NCBI RefSeq assembly: GCF_003095655.1
Contig: NZ_CP029151.1
Location: 1,239,001-1,303,000, forward strand
Reading direction: 5' to 3'
Length of the DNA: 64,000 nt
DNA from: Dokdonia sp. Dokd-P16
Lineage (GTDB): Bacteria; Bacteroidota; Bacteroidia; Flavobacteriales; Flavobacteriaceae
The translations under genes and the position numbers were made by a program. A model generated the notes under the pieces. The model was not told the DNA's origin. It was given only the letters and a program-made list of their open reading frames with translations, and made no database searches. Of the stretch, positions 32,479 through 41,069 are shown piece after piece. Within the stretch, counting starts at the first letter, position 1. Each line of letters begins with the position of its first letter.

Positions 32479-33342
32479 ATGATAAAATCGATGACAGGTT
32501 TTGGGAAAAGTGTACTACAACTTCCTGGAAAAAAAATTACAATAGAGATCAAATCGCTTAACAGCAAAAATCTAGATCTCAATGCTCGTATACCTTCTAC
32601 CTATCGTGAGAAAGAACTTGCCCTGCGCAATATGGTTGCAAAAGCACTCGAGCGCGGTAAGATTGATGTAGGTCTTTATGTAGAAAGTACTGGAGAAAAT
32701 ACCAATACAGTTATTAATGGAACGGTGGTAAACGCTTATATGGCTCAGCTCTCTGATGCAGTGAGTGGTAACCCTAGCGAGACAGAACTTCTTAAAATGG
32801 CAATGCGCCTTCCTGATGCTTTAAAAACAGAACGTGAAGAGCTAGATGAAAATGAGTACACATCGATTGTATCAAATCTAGAGGAAGCACTTAAAGAAAT
32901 AAATAAATACCGTCTAGACGAAGGAAACTCTCTTAAAGCAGAGTTTGAACTACGTATTGCAAACCTACAGCGCTTGCTGGAAGAGGTAATTGTACTTGAT
33001 GTAGATAGACTAAGTGATGTAAAAGTAAGGCTTGAGAAAGCTGTTTCTGATCTTAAAGTAAATGTAGATGAGAATCGCTTTGAGCAAGAGCTTATTTACT
33101 ACCTAGAGAAATATGACATTACTGAGGAAAAAGTTCGCTTAAAGAATCACCTAGATTACTTTACAGAAGCACTAGAGTCTGATGATTCTAACGGTAAGAA
33201 ACTTGGCTTTATAGGTCAAGAAATAGGTCGTGAGATTAATACAGTGGGATCTAAGTCTAACTATGCACCTATGCAGCAGCTGGTAGTGCAAATGAAGGAC
33301 GAACTAGAAAAAATAAAGGAGCAAGTTTTAAATGTACTCTAA
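32479..33342 (+). CDS. yicC: YicC family endoribonuclease
   Basis: This 287-residue protein begins at the ATG at 32479 (MIKSMTGFGKS), the canonical YicC start; an upstream TTG reading is rejected. Features are ITIEIKSLNSKNLDLNARIPS, the coiled-coil middle and the C-terminal signature FIGQEIGREINTVGSKSNYA. YicC is an RNase that acts on certain RNAs in stress. A TATCTTTG -7-like box sits 4 bp before the ATG, so the mRNA may have almost no leader. Its stop codon overlaps gmk by one base. Confidence 0.93.
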   Translation: MIKSMTGFGKSVLQLPGKKITIEIKSLNSKNLDLNARIPSTYREKELALRNMVAKALERGKIDVGLYVESTGENTNTVINGTVVNAYMAQLSDAVSGNPSETELLKMAMRLPDALKTEREELDENEYTSIVSNLEEALKEINKYRLDEGNSLKAEFELRIANLQRLLEEVIVLDVDRLSDVKVRLEKAVSDLKVNVDENRFEQELIYYLEKYDITEEKVRLKNHLDYFTEALESDDSNGKKLGFIGQEIGREINTVGSKSNYAPMQQLVVQMKDELEKIKEQVLNVL

Positions 33343-33941
33343 TGGCAAAGCAACCAGAAGATAATAGTAGTGATCATCAGGGAAAGCTCATCGTATTTTC
33401 GGCACCTTCAGGAAGTGGAAAAACAACGATAGTAAGACACCTTCTAGCACAAGAAGAATTAAACCTTGAGTTTAGTATTTCTGCAACGAGTCGAGAGTCT
33501 CGTGGAGAAGAGAAAAATGGGAAGGACTATTATTTTATAGATCTCAAAGAATTTAAAAATCACATCAAGGCAGACGACTTTTTAGAATGGGAAGAAGTAT
33601 ACCGTGATAACTTTTATGGAACATTGTGGAGCGAGGTACAACGTATCTGGGCCATGGGTAAACATGTGATTTTTGATATTGACGTTGTGGGAGGTTTACG
33701 TATCAAAAAGAAATTTCCAGATAAAACACTTGCTGTGTTTGTAAAACCACCTAGTGTAGACGAACTTAAAATACGCCTCAAGAAGCGTAGCACAGAGAGT
33801 GAAGATAAGATTAACATGCGTATCGCAAAAGCTTCTGTAGAGCTCGCTACAGCACCACAGTTTGATCATATTATTCTAAACGATAATCTAGATAAAGCTC
33901 TTAAAGAAGCGGTAACACTTGTTACTGATTTTGTAAAATAA
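33342..33941 (+). CDS. gmk: Guanylate kinase
   Basis: This 199-residue enzyme phosphorylates GMP to GDP. The P-loop is FSAPSGSGKTTIV near residues 19-31. SATSRESRGEEKNGKDYYFI is the GMP-binding loop, and EWEEVYRDNFYGT and VIFDIDVVGG follow in order. The start codon overlaps the stop of yicC, so translation is coupled, an arrangement common in bacteria. Confidence 0.97.
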   Translation: MAKQPEDNSSDHQGKLIVFSAPSGSGKTTIVRHLLAQEELNLEFSISATSRESRGEEKNGKDYYFIDLKEFKNHIKADDFLEWEEVYRDNFYGTLWSEVQRIWAMGKHVIFDIDVVGGLRIKKKFPDKTLAVFVKPPSVDELKIRLKKRSTESEDKINMRIAKASVELATAPQFDHIILNDNLDKALKEAVTLVTDFVK

Positions 33942-33948
33942 CATAGAG

Positions 33949-34293
33949 ATGACATTACAAGATTTTAAAACCAAACTTGCTACTATACCAAGCGAGATTG
34001 AGTTTACAGATACCATGGCGATTATAGAGTCACTATATACTTTTACGCCTAGCTCCTTTACAAATGGAGACATCCGTAACGAAAGCGGTGAGAACAATGG
34101 CTCTTGCAAGTTATTTGGTTTTGCAAAAGATCAAGGATTGAATAAAAGTGACACACTACAGTGTTTTGGCGCATATTACAGAGAAGATGTTTTGAGCAAC
34201 CCAAACGGCACAGATCATCAAAACATTAGAAACTTCATGCAGTACGGATGGGACGGTATCACCTTTGATGCAAATCCTCTAAGCAAGAAATAA
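33949..34293 (+). CDS. HopJ type III effector family protein
   Basis: This 114-residue protein is a close match to the HopJ domain: FTDTMAIIESLYTFTPSSFTNG, GENNGSCKLFGFAKDQGL and CFGAYYREDVLSNPNGTDHQNIRNFMQYGW. Despite the name, this is a widespread housekeeping-like family in bacteria without type III secretion; its role is unknown. It lies 7 bp after gmk, so the block yicC-gmk-hopJ-nadD is probably one operon. Confidence 0.92.
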   Translation: MTLQDFKTKLATIPSEIEFTDTMAIIESLYTFTPSSFTNGDIRNESGENNGSCKLFGFAKDQGLNKSDTLQCFGAYYREDVLSNPNGTDHQNIRNFMQYGWDGITFDANPLSKK

Positions 34294-34311
34294 TTCTTAA
34301 ATACTACTCCA

Positions 34312-34890
34312 TTGAAAATAGGTCTCTACTTCGGAACATTTAATCCTATTCACATAGGGCATCTTGCGATTGCAAATCACATGGCAGAGTATAGCGACCT
34401 AGATAAAATCTGGATGGTCATCACGCCACACAATCCGTTTAAGAAAAAGAGTAGCTTACTAGATAACAATCACCGTTATCAGATGGTTCTAGAAGCTCTT
34501 GAAACCTATGATAAAATAGAGCCAAGCAATATTGAGTTCAATTTACCGCAACCTAACTATACGGTATACACACTAGCTCATCTGGAAGAAAAGTATCCTC
34601 AGCACGAGTTTTGCTTAATCATGGGAGAAGACAATCTTAAAAGTCTTCATAAATGGAAAAACTACGAGGTGATTCTTGAGCGTCACGACATTTACGTATA
34701 TCCTAGAATCTCTGAAGGCACGGTTGAAACACAGTTTGACAACCACTCAAAGATTCACAAAGTAGATGCTCCTATCATGGAAATTTCTTCTACGATGATT
34801 CGTAAGGCTATTAAGGATGGTAAAAATATAAGACCTTTATTACCACCTGAGGTGCATACTTACATAGATCAAATGAACTTTTACAAATAG
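34312..34890 (+). CDS. nadD: Nicotinate-nucleotide adenylyltransferase
   Basis: This 192-residue enzyme makes nicotinate adenine dinucleotide for NAD synthesis. The nucleotidyltransferase motif GTFNPIHIGHLAIAN is at residues 9-23, with the ATP motif near the end (ISSTMIRKAIKDGKNI). The start is TTG at 34312: MKIGLYFGTFNP is the exact expected N-terminus, and no in-frame ATG or GTG gives it. It lies 18 bp after the HopJ gene. Confidence 0.96.
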   Translation: MKIGLYFGTFNPIHIGHLAIANHMAEYSDLDKIWMVITPHNPFKKKSSLLDNNHRYQMVLEALETYDKIEPSNIEFNLPQPNYTVYTLAHLEEKYPQHEFCLIMGEDNLKSLHKWKNYEVILERHDIYVYPRISEGTVETQFDNHSKIHKVDAPIMEISSTMIRKAIKDGKNIRPLLPPEVHTYIDQMNFYK

Positions 34891-34901
34891 GTCATAAGTG
34901 T

Positions 34902-35231
34902 ATGCCTAGACGGGATTTGACACATCAAAATAGTAAAGAAGCTAGTTATTACGGCGTTTTGATGGTGGTTTCTTTTCTTGTCCATCTCGCTTTAAAACGC
35001 GTAAAAGCTTTAGATAATGATTTACCTGATTTTCTCTTAGGGTTTACGGTTGCTTTATTTATTGCATCCAGTATACTTACTATCATCAAATATTTTAAAG
35101 CTAGAAAGGAACCTCAAAGCCCTAAGCTAGCTAAGGTTCGCATTTTTGTAATTATAGCAGTTATTTTCTGGCTATTTTTCTTAGTAAACCTTTCTAAAGA
35201 AGTTTTGGAGGTTTTTAGTCAGCTAGCTTAA
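34902..35231 (+). CDS. Small membrane protein of unknown function
   Basis: This 109-residue protein has three hydrophobic helices (about residues 17-33, 43-60 and 78-98), flanked by basic residues (RVKAL, KYFKARKEPQSPKLAK). No family was recognised. It follows nadD by 11 bp and ends before a bidirectional terminator, so it is the last gene of the yicC operon. Confidence 0.65.
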   Translation: MPRRDLTHQNSKEASYYGVLMVVSFLVHLALKRVKALDNDLPDFLLGFTVALFIASSILTIIKYFKARKEPQSPKLAKVRIFVIIAVIFWLFFLVNLSKEVLEVFSQLA

Positions 35232-35245
35232 ATACTACACATAAA

Positions 35246-35292
35246 AAAAGAACAAACATTCCAGACTTATCGTCTTTCATGCTTGTTCTTTT
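35246..35292. terminator. Bidirectional terminator
   Basis: An outer stem (AAAAGAACAAACAT/ATGCTTGTTCTTTT) and an inner stem (AGAC/GTCT) are flanked by A and T runs. It serves the convergent small membrane protein and LysM genes. Confidence 0.85.
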
Positions 35293-35325
35293 AATTAGTC
35301 TATAATCGCGCTTGAGCGCTTACTT

Positions 35326-35826
35326 TTATTTCTCTAAGTGAGGAATACGTAATACTTGACCTGGGTAAATCTTATCTACATCCTTAAGCATAGGCTTGTT
35401 TGCTTCAAAGATTTGTGGGTACTTCATTGGGTCTCCGTACATCGCTTTTGAGATTTTGCTTAAAGAATCTCCTTTTTCTACTGTATAAAAACGAGCTTCT
35501 GGCTCTGGATTTTCTACAGTTAGTCTATCATCTACCGTTGCAATACCAGTAGAGTTTCCTACTACAAGTATTACCTTTTCTTTAGTTGCTTGATCGTTTG
35601 CACTTCCAGTAACTACAGCAACATCTCCATCTATTGAGATATCAAGGTTGTCAACATCAAGACCTAAGTCATTAATTGTTTCTGCCATGTTACTTGCTGC
35701 TTTAGCATTAGACATTGCAATTTTTTCTTCGGCTACTGCCGCTTTTTCGGCTGCTTCTTCAGCATCTGTTTTTCCTATTCCAAAAACTTTTGCTCCTGCA
35801 TTTTTAATAAATGAAAATAATCCCAT
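35326..35826 (-). CDS. kbp: BON and LysM domain protein (Kbp/YgaU-like)
   Basis: This 166-residue protein starts MGLFSFIKNAGAKVFGIGK and has an Ala/Glu-rich helix. A BON domain follows (about residues 45-100, ISIDGDVAVVTGSANDQATKEKV), then a C-terminal LysM domain (YTVEKGDSLSKISKAMYGDPMKYPQIFEANKP and YPGQVLRIP). It lacks a signal peptide. Length, order and sequence match Kbp of E. coli, a cytoplasmic potassium-binding protein. It is transcribed alone and shares a terminator with the gene on its left. Confidence 0.92.
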   Translation of the reverse strand: MGLFSFIKNAGAKVFGIGKTDAEEAAEKAAVAEEKIAMSNAKAASNMAETINDLGLDVDNLDISIDGDVAVVTGSANDQATKEKVILVVGNSTGIATVDDRLTVENPEPEARFYTVEKGDSLSKISKAMYGDPMKYPQIFEANKPMLKDVDKIYPGQVLRIPHLEK

Positions 35827-36000
35827 AATTATAATATTTAGTTAGTGTTTTTATTGTGTAGTCAATTTACAAAAAACCTAGAGTTATCAATACATTGTTA
35901 TGATGACTTTAGTAAATCTCAATGTATATTAACCCTTACCTAACATTTAAGCAGATCATCTATGTTTTTGTAAAATCTCATTCACATGAGCCACTTCCCA

Positions 36001-36046
36001 AAAAAAGAGAATCCCCACACTAAGTAACACTTAGGTAAGGATTCTC
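36001..36046 (-). terminator. Rho-independent terminator of the 36106-37068 gene
   Basis: Read on the minus strand, GAGAATCC pairs with GGATTCTC around a large loop (about 24 bases, itself able to pair as CTAAGT/ACTTAG) and is followed by a T7 run. Confidence 0.8.
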
Positions 36047-36105
36047 CAACTAAATAACCAACCAAAAATTCTTGAATCACACTGCTGTGGTTAGTGCAGT
36101 GATCG

Positions 36106-37068
36106 TTACTTTTTAAGCGCTGCTGCTTTCTTTTCTGTAAGCGCTTTTATTTCTGCTTTAATGTCTGCCGTTTTCTTACGAAGTTTTGGCGCATTTTTAC
36201 TCTTTCCATCTGTTGCTGTTCTAAACTGGATATACCCTCTACCTCTAAACTGGTAAGTAGTTCCCGTGTTTACTTGAAACAGCTCTATCGTTTCATCATC
36301 AATAACGGTAAGGTCAAAGAACTCATTGTCTGGAAAATTATAATCTAATGTTAAAGTCTTTAAGTAGAAATCTCCAGGCACATCATTTACATCGTAGATA
36401 CCATCATAATCCCAAAAGATATTATTTACAGACGTTCCATTACCATCTTCAGAGCTTCTAAAGTTTCCAGACTGTCCCGCAGGTAAAAACTGTAAGAAAT
36501 TCTCATTATCAAAAGGATTTATTTCTCCTTCCTCACTCGTATATATTTTTTCCCAAGCTTCAAATTCTTGCAAGAAGTAGTGGATGTTATTATAAAAAAC
36601 CAAGTCATAGTCAAAAGTGCTACGTTGGTATCCTACAAGGATATATACTGCTCCAGTTGATGGGTGAAATAACTCTATCTCATTACCAGATAATACACGC
36701 ACGTCAAAAGAATAATCTCCATCTAGATCATGATAAGCATCTAGCTCATACCCAAAAGTGTCATAAGCTCCCACATCAATACCAAATCCTCCACCATTCT
36801 GACCTAGACCAGATAAGTTGTTGTTTGCAAAGATGGTTCCGTTTCTAAAGGATACTGTAAATGCCTTTTGTAAAAATGGTACGGTAAGATTACCAGAAGA
36901 GGCATCGATATCTACATAAAATATTTCATACTGACTCAACACTTGATTAAGTGAAGGTCCATTATCTACTTCAACATAAGGATCTACTACTACGATCTCT
37001 TCTGTATAACAAGAAGTAAATAGAGCTGCGATAAGCGCTACTGCAAATAATTTTTTGATCGTTTTCAT
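36106..37068 (-). CDS. Lipoprotein with two repeated beta-rich halves, unknown function
   Basis: This 320-residue protein has a lipoprotein signal ending LFTSC at about residue 20. The two halves resemble each other: YSFDVRVLSGNEIELFHPST near residue 115 and FFDLTVIDDETIELFQVNTG near 255, each followed by a short YxFRGxGY-like strand. They are probably two copies of a beta-sandwich domain. The tail is Lys-rich (KAEIKALTEKKAAALKK). Similar flavobacterial proteins are often given an implausible adenylyltransferase label; I see no support for that. Cell-surface location is likely. Confidence 0.75.
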   Translation of the reverse strand: MKTIKKLFAVALIAALFTSCYTEEIVVVDPYVEVDNGPSLNQVLSQYEIFYVDIDASSGNLTVPFLQKAFTVSFRNGTIFANNNLSGLGQNGGGFGIDVGAYDTFGYELDAYHDLDGDYSFDVRVLSGNEIELFHPSTGAVYILVGYQRSTFDYDLVFYNNIHYFLQEFEAWEKIYTSEEGEINPFDNENFLQFLPAGQSGNFRSSEDGNGTSVNNIFWDYDGIYDVNDVPGDFYLKTLTLDYNFPDNEFFDLTVIDDETIELFQVNTGTTYQFRGRGYIQFRTATDGKSKNAPKLRKKTADIKAEIKALTEKKAAALKK

Positions 37069-37403
37069 ACTGTTTGTTTTTTGATTCCCTTAACAGTATT
37101 CAAATGGCGTGCCAAAAATATAAACATCTAACTATTAGTTTATTATGCTTTAATTTCGCTTTCGCGAAAATATTATTAATTAGGAGACCTGTGACTTATA
37201 GCTCATACAGACTATTTACTGTATACTATATTTCCTAAATTTTCCTTGGCGAAAAATTTCACCAAGGAATTGTATCAATAATCTTGATTATTTTAATTAA
37301 AACATACAATAGAAGACGCTCTTTTTAAAGAAAGATTTTCAATAAATGGCAATATTATATTGTCTTTATCTAAATATAAATAACTATCCTTTATCCTCTA
37401 TCA
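37069..37403. other. AT-rich intergenic region with a dispersed palindrome and a hairpin
   Basis: The region between two minus-strand lipoprotein genes holds a dispersed palindrome (37158) and an 8-bp inverted repeat TTCCTTGG/CCAAGGAA at 37242-37269. The repeat has no T tract and is not clearly a terminator. No coding region was seen. Confidence 0.55.
37158..37171. repeat. Dispersed palindrome, copy 15 (intergenic)
   Basis: GCTTTCGCGAAAAT, exact core, upstream of the 36106-37068 lipoprotein gene. Confidence 0.9.
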
Positions 37404-38504
37404 TTATTCCAAAGTGACTAAGAACTCATTTGAAAAATAAGATACATTATCATCTTCTGCAATAAATTGGAGAGTATAATCTCCATCAATAAAGAAGTTT
37501 CGATTTAGCCTAACTGACAGAATATTTGCATCGTGAAAACCTTGACGGCCACTAACAGCCTCTCTTGCTGTTGCTACTCCTTCTGCAGCACAATTAAGAT
37601 TAATGTCAACCACTGTAACGCCTTCCTCATTTACAAAAGTTCTTGTGATACTAGGATCATTAATATTTGTAACTTTTACATTATAAAAATCCATTTTATT
37701 AAAATCACTAATACTGGATACACCTTGATCCCTTAACCAAAAATTACCCCTAGGTTGCAATAAACCTATAGTTCCATTTAAATTTATACACGTGTTTATA
37801 TCCGTAAGGACACTACTACTAATAAACGGAACGTGATTGTTTAAGCTAAAAGCACTCCTAACTCTTCCTCGTGTATTAGTTTGAGAGTTTGTAGTGATAC
37901 GCGTATAAGCTTCTTTGGTAAACAGACCTATTTCAAACGGGTAATCATAAACATAATTCTCATCTGTAGTCGTTGGTAATATACTTCTAACATTTTTACC
38001 TACTTCAAAATCAATTGTTAAAGGTGTAGTGGTTACATTTAGTAAAGGAACACTATCATTTTCAATTATTATATAACCATTAATAGGTTGGGCAAATTCT
38101 CCAAATTCGGCACCATTTGAAGCAATTAAATTATAAAGATGATTTACTTCAACATCTGTGGCTAAAAAGGTAGTTCCAGCCTCTAAATTAAAGCCCAAGG
38201 TCGTTACAGAAATCGTTGGACTTACAAACTCTTGACCATTACTAAAGCGTTTAAAAAACATATCATACTTAGTCCCTTTTTCTAATCCTTCGATGGTATT
38301 TGATGAAGTTTGTTGATAGTTACCAGTACCTGATAACGCGTAATTAATTTCCGTAGTCACATTAGAGCCGCCATCAGATGTTGTACTTAAAACTACACTC
38401 GTAGTAGTTTTGTTAGTTACTGATATTTCGAGGTTTGTTAATCCAGAGTTTGAAGTTTCACCTTGATCATCTTCACTTGAGCAAGACAATAAGATTCCTA
38501 CCAA
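37404..38504 (-). CDS. Surface lipoprotein with a fibronectin III-like domain; start region frameshifted
   Basis: This open reading frame codes 366 residues, but its N-terminus is only half a lipoprotein signal (VGILLSC). An ATG at 38528-38530 lies in another frame, separated by a run of eight T. With nine T it would give MKIFFYLVALVGILLSC, a complete lipoprotein signal, in frame. The body has a fibronectin III-like strand set (VTNKTTTSVVLSTTSDG, GLEKGTKYDMFF) and an unknown C-terminal domain (FFIDGDYTLQFIAEDD). A phase-variable or slippage-controlled gene, a sequencing error, or a TTG start at 38502 are the options. Confidence 0.55.
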   Translation of the reverse strand: MVGILLSCSSEDDQGETSNSGLTNLEISVTNKTTTSVVLSTTSDGGSNVTTEINYALSGTGNYQQTSSNTIEGLEKGTKYDMFFKRFSNGQEFVSPTISVTTLGFNLEAGTTFLATDVEVNHLYNLIASNGAEFGEFAQPINGYIIIENDSVPLLNVTTTPLTIDFEVGKNVRSILPTTTDENYVYDYPFEIGLFTKEAYTRITTNSQTNTRGRVRSAFSLNNHVPFISSSVLTDINTCINLNGTIGLLQPRGNFWLRDQGVSSISDFNKMDFYNVKVTNINDPSITRTFVNEEGVTVVDINLNCAAEGVATAREAVSGRQGFHDANILSVRLNRNFFIDGDYTLQFIAEDDNVSYFSNEFLVTLE

Positions 38505-38530
38505 AGCGACTAAATAAAAAAAATTTTCAT

Positions 38531-38861
38531 TAAAAATAAATATATGATTGTTAAAAAATGTGTGTGAAGCTAAGTTACTTTTTTTTGTTTGGTTTATGTA
38601 AATAATTGTGGAAAGTAGTAAAACTAAATATTTATTAATTCAAGGGTTGGGATTAATATTTATAATTAAGATATTCATAACAGCACATAATGACATCTAT
38701 AAATTATTCATTTATTACATAGTGCAACATCCAAGAACCTAAAATTTAATCCGCCATGTACTTCAGTTTATCATTTATACAAGATTATCTGCTCTATTTA
38801 ATCAACTATAAAACGCTAGAGGTTCACACGATTCTAATAATTTAATTTTAGTCTAATTGGC
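38531..38861. other. AT-rich intergenic region
   Basis: This is 331 bp between two minus-strand genes, very rich in A and T, with no clear promoter, terminator, repeat or coding region. The upstream control region of the frameshifted lipoprotein gene probably lies here. Confidence 0.4.
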
Positions 38862-39965
38862 TTACGTCAACTCAAATAACTTTCCTGGCAATGGTCTTAC
38901 CACTCCTTTGAGTTCCATTTGTAACAATATACTCGCGATCTTAAAAGTGGGTAGCTTGCAGTTGAGAGCAATAATGTCCATAAGCTCCTTTCCATTCTCG
39001 TTAAGGAATCGCCACACTACCTTTTCTTCTTCTGTGAGTTCTACAAAAAGTTGCTTTTGAACGGCTGGCTGCTGCTTTTCTTCTAGTTTCCAGTTGAGAA
39101 TATACACAAGGTCGGCTGCGCCTGTCATGAGATTTGCCCGTTGCTGCTTGATGAGATTATTGCATCCTAAACTTTGCTTATCATCTGCACGTCCGGGTAC
39201 TGCAAATACATCGCGATTATAGCCATTTGCAAAATCTGCAGTTACAAGGGATCCTCCTTTCTCTGCAGATTCAATCACAATAGTAGCTTCAGAAAGGCCT
39301 GCTATAATACGGTTGCGTTGCAAGAAATTAGTATGCACAAAACTACTACGACTCCAGAAATCTGTAACAAAACCCCCATTCTCCTCTACTCCACTCATGT
39401 ACTTACTATGCACTTTTGGATATACTTGGTTGAGACCATGAGCAAGTACACCTATGTTTTGTAAACCGTGGTCAATACACGCTTTGTGTGCTGTAATATC
39501 TACTCCATAAGCAAATCCCGAAATAATAAGCGGATTGAGCGGAGCTATCTCTTTGATGAATTTTTTTAAGAAATGCTCACCATAAGTAGTGATCTTACGA
39601 GTGCCCACAATACTAATAATTCGCGGATTATTCCAGTTAATGTTTCCTCGAGAAAAGAGCACAACTGGTCCATCTATACAATATTTCAACCGTTGTGGAT
39701 AGTCTGGATCTGTGTAGGTAGTTGCCTTAATATCATTAGACTGTACGAAGGAAAGTTCTTCTTTCGCGAAAGCGTAATACTTCTCCTCACCAAATGCACT
39801 AAGTTTATGATTTCCTATTCCATCTATTTTGAGAAGCGTGGTTTTAGGCTGTTTTAGTACCTCCTCTGCACTCCCAAATTGTTGTATTAATTTCTTGATG
39901 GTCCCATCACCTAAATTAGGAGTATGCTGTAATGTAAGCAAGGAAAGTAATTCTTTTTCGGACAT
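38862..39965 (-). CDS. dprA: DNA-processing protein DprA (Smf)
   Basis: This 367-residue protein loads RecA onto incoming single-stranded DNA in natural transformation. The Rossmann core is ISIVGTRKITTYGEHFLKKF, IISGFAYGVDITAHKACIDHG and the SKYMSGVEENGGFVTDFW and NRIIAGLSEATIVIESAEKGGSLVTADFA segments. The C-terminal winged helix is like other Bacteroidota DprA. At residue 66, between the N-terminal SAM-like domain and the core, the dispersed palindrome is translated as YAFAKEE. Its presence suggests the organism may take up DNA. Confidence 0.96.
   Translation of the reverse strand: MSEKELLSLLTLQHTPNLGDGTIKKLIQQFGSAEEVLKQPKTTLLKIDGIGNHKLSAFGEEKYYAFAKEELSFVQSNDIKATTYTDPDYPQRLKYCIDGPVVLFSRGNINWNNPRIISIVGTRKITTYGEHFLKKFIKEIAPLNPLIISGFAYGVDITAHKACIDHGLQNIGVLAHGLNQVYPKVHSKYMSGVEENGGFVTDFWSRSSFVHTNFLQRNRIIAGLSEATIVIESAEKGGSLVTADFANGYNRDVFAVPGRADDKQSLGCNNLIKQQRANLMTGAADLVYILNWKLEEKQQPAVQKQLFVELTEEEKVVWRFLNENGKELMDIIALNCKLPTFKIASILLQMELKGVVRPLPGKLFELT
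39760..39773. repeat. Dispersed palindrome, copy 16 (in dprA)
   Basis: TCTTTCGCGAAAGC, exact core, read as AFAKE at residue 66. Confidence 0.92.
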
Positions 39966-40032
39966 TAACTGTTGATTTTAAGACGTCTAAGTAACAACTA
40001 TTATATCTGTTAATAAAATAAATCACTAAATC

Positions 40033-40062
40033 TTGGAGGGTTGTGCATTTTGATTAATTTTG
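40033..40062 (+). promoter_or_regulatory. Candidate Bacteroidota promoter
   Basis: TTG at 40033-40035 is separated by 19 bp from TAATTTTG at 40055-40062, a full match to TTG/N19/TAnnTTTG. The ATG at 40067 is only 4 bp beyond the -7 box, so transcription may start at or close to the start codon. Confidence 0.6.
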
Positions 40063-40066
40063 AATT

Positions 40067-41002
40067 ATGCAGTTAGATCAGTACATAAGCGATTTATTAT
40101 ATAGATATGAATGTGTGATATTACCTGGTTTTGGGGCGTTTTTGACTCAAATCCAGAGTGCACAGATTCACTCAACAACCCATGCCTTCTACCCGCCAAA
40201 AAAGAAGCTTTCTTTTAACGCGCAACTTACAGATAGTGATGGATTGCTAGCAAATTATATTTCTAAAACTGAAATGATCCCTCATGAGGAAGCGAGTACT
40301 CGTATTAAAACGTACGTGCGTTTTCTTTTTGACAGTCTTCACAAGGGAGAAGCACAGACACTATCAAACATAGGTACACTTTCTCTAGACACAGAAAGCA
40401 GGTTACAATTTGAGCCATCATACCACCTTAATTATCTTACAGATTCTTTTGGTCTTTCTTCATTTACCTCTCCAGAGATTTTAAGAGAAGTATACAAAGA
40501 AGAAGTTACTGCTCTAGAAAGCACGACCCCTATTGCTTTTACTCCAGAACGCAAGGCAGCGAGCTCGTGGATGAAGTATGCAGCTGCAGCTGTAATAGCT
40601 TTTGGCCTTATAGGCGCTGTAGGATTTAACTATGTAAAAGATGTAGAGCAGCATAACTATGTTTCTCATCAAGAGGCAGAAAAGCAACTAGAAGATAAAA
40701 TTCAAGAAGCTACTTTTGAGATACCTAATCCGCTACCGGCGATTAAGCTATCACTTACTAAGCCTGGAGGAAGCTATCACATTGTTGCAGGAGCTTTCCG
40801 TATGGAAGAAAATGCACAAACACGTGTGGACCAACTTACAGAGCAAGGTTTTAAAGCTCGCAAGATAGGAACTAATAAATATGGCCTTCATCAAGTAGTG
40901 TATGGAAGCTATACAGACTCTCAAGAGGCTCTTGCCGCATTAAAGTCTATACGCAGTACAGATAATAAGGAAGCGTGGCTTCTTGTACAAGAAATGGAAT
41001 AA
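40067..41002 (+). CDS. HU-CCDC81 and SPOR domain protein
   Basis: This 311-residue protein has an N-terminal CCDC81-like HU domain (YISDLLYRYECVILPGFGAFLT, about residues 5-130), one membrane helix (about 172-190), and a C-terminal SPOR domain (YHIVAGAFRMEENAQTRVDQL...YGLHQVVYGSYTD). The HU-like part is cytoplasmic and may bind DNA or form filaments; SPOR binds denuded peptidoglycan at division sites. The arrangement is specific to Bacteroidota and suggests a link between chromosome and septum. It is divergent from dprA. Confidence 0.9.
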   Translation: MQLDQYISDLLYRYECVILPGFGAFLTQIQSAQIHSTTHAFYPPKKKLSFNAQLTDSDGLLANYISKTEMIPHEEASTRIKTYVRFLFDSLHKGEAQTLSNIGTLSLDTESRLQFEPSYHLNYLTDSFGLSSFTSPEILREVYKEEVTALESTTPIAFTPERKAASSWMKYAAAAVIAFGLIGAVGFNYVKDVEQHNYVSHQEAEKQLEDKIQEATFEIPNPLPAIKLSLTKPGGSYHIVAGAFRMEENAQTRVDQLTEQGFKARKIGTNKYGLHQVVYGSYTDSQEALAALKSIRSTDNKEAWLLVQEME

Positions 41003-41043
41003 TCCTTTATTAGATTTTCATTTTTCAGCTTTCGAGTTTGACG

Positions 41044-41051
41044 TACCTTTG
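41044..41051 (+). promoter_or_regulatory. Candidate -7 box for the thioesterase gene
   Basis: TACCTTTG matches TAnnTTTG 18 bp before the ATG. No TTG was found at the expected -33 distance, so this is a partial match. Confidence 0.45.
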
Positions 41052-41069
41052 CGCCAAAATTGAAATGTA

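Noticed and set aside
33949-34293. HopJ as evidence of a type III secretion effector
   Set aside because: The family is widespread in free-living bacteria, and the gene sits in a housekeeping operon.
36106-37068. Nicotinate mononucleotide adenylyltransferase label for this lipoprotein
   Set aside because: There is no GxFxPxHxGH motif and it has a lipoprotein signal; the real NadD is at 34312-34890.
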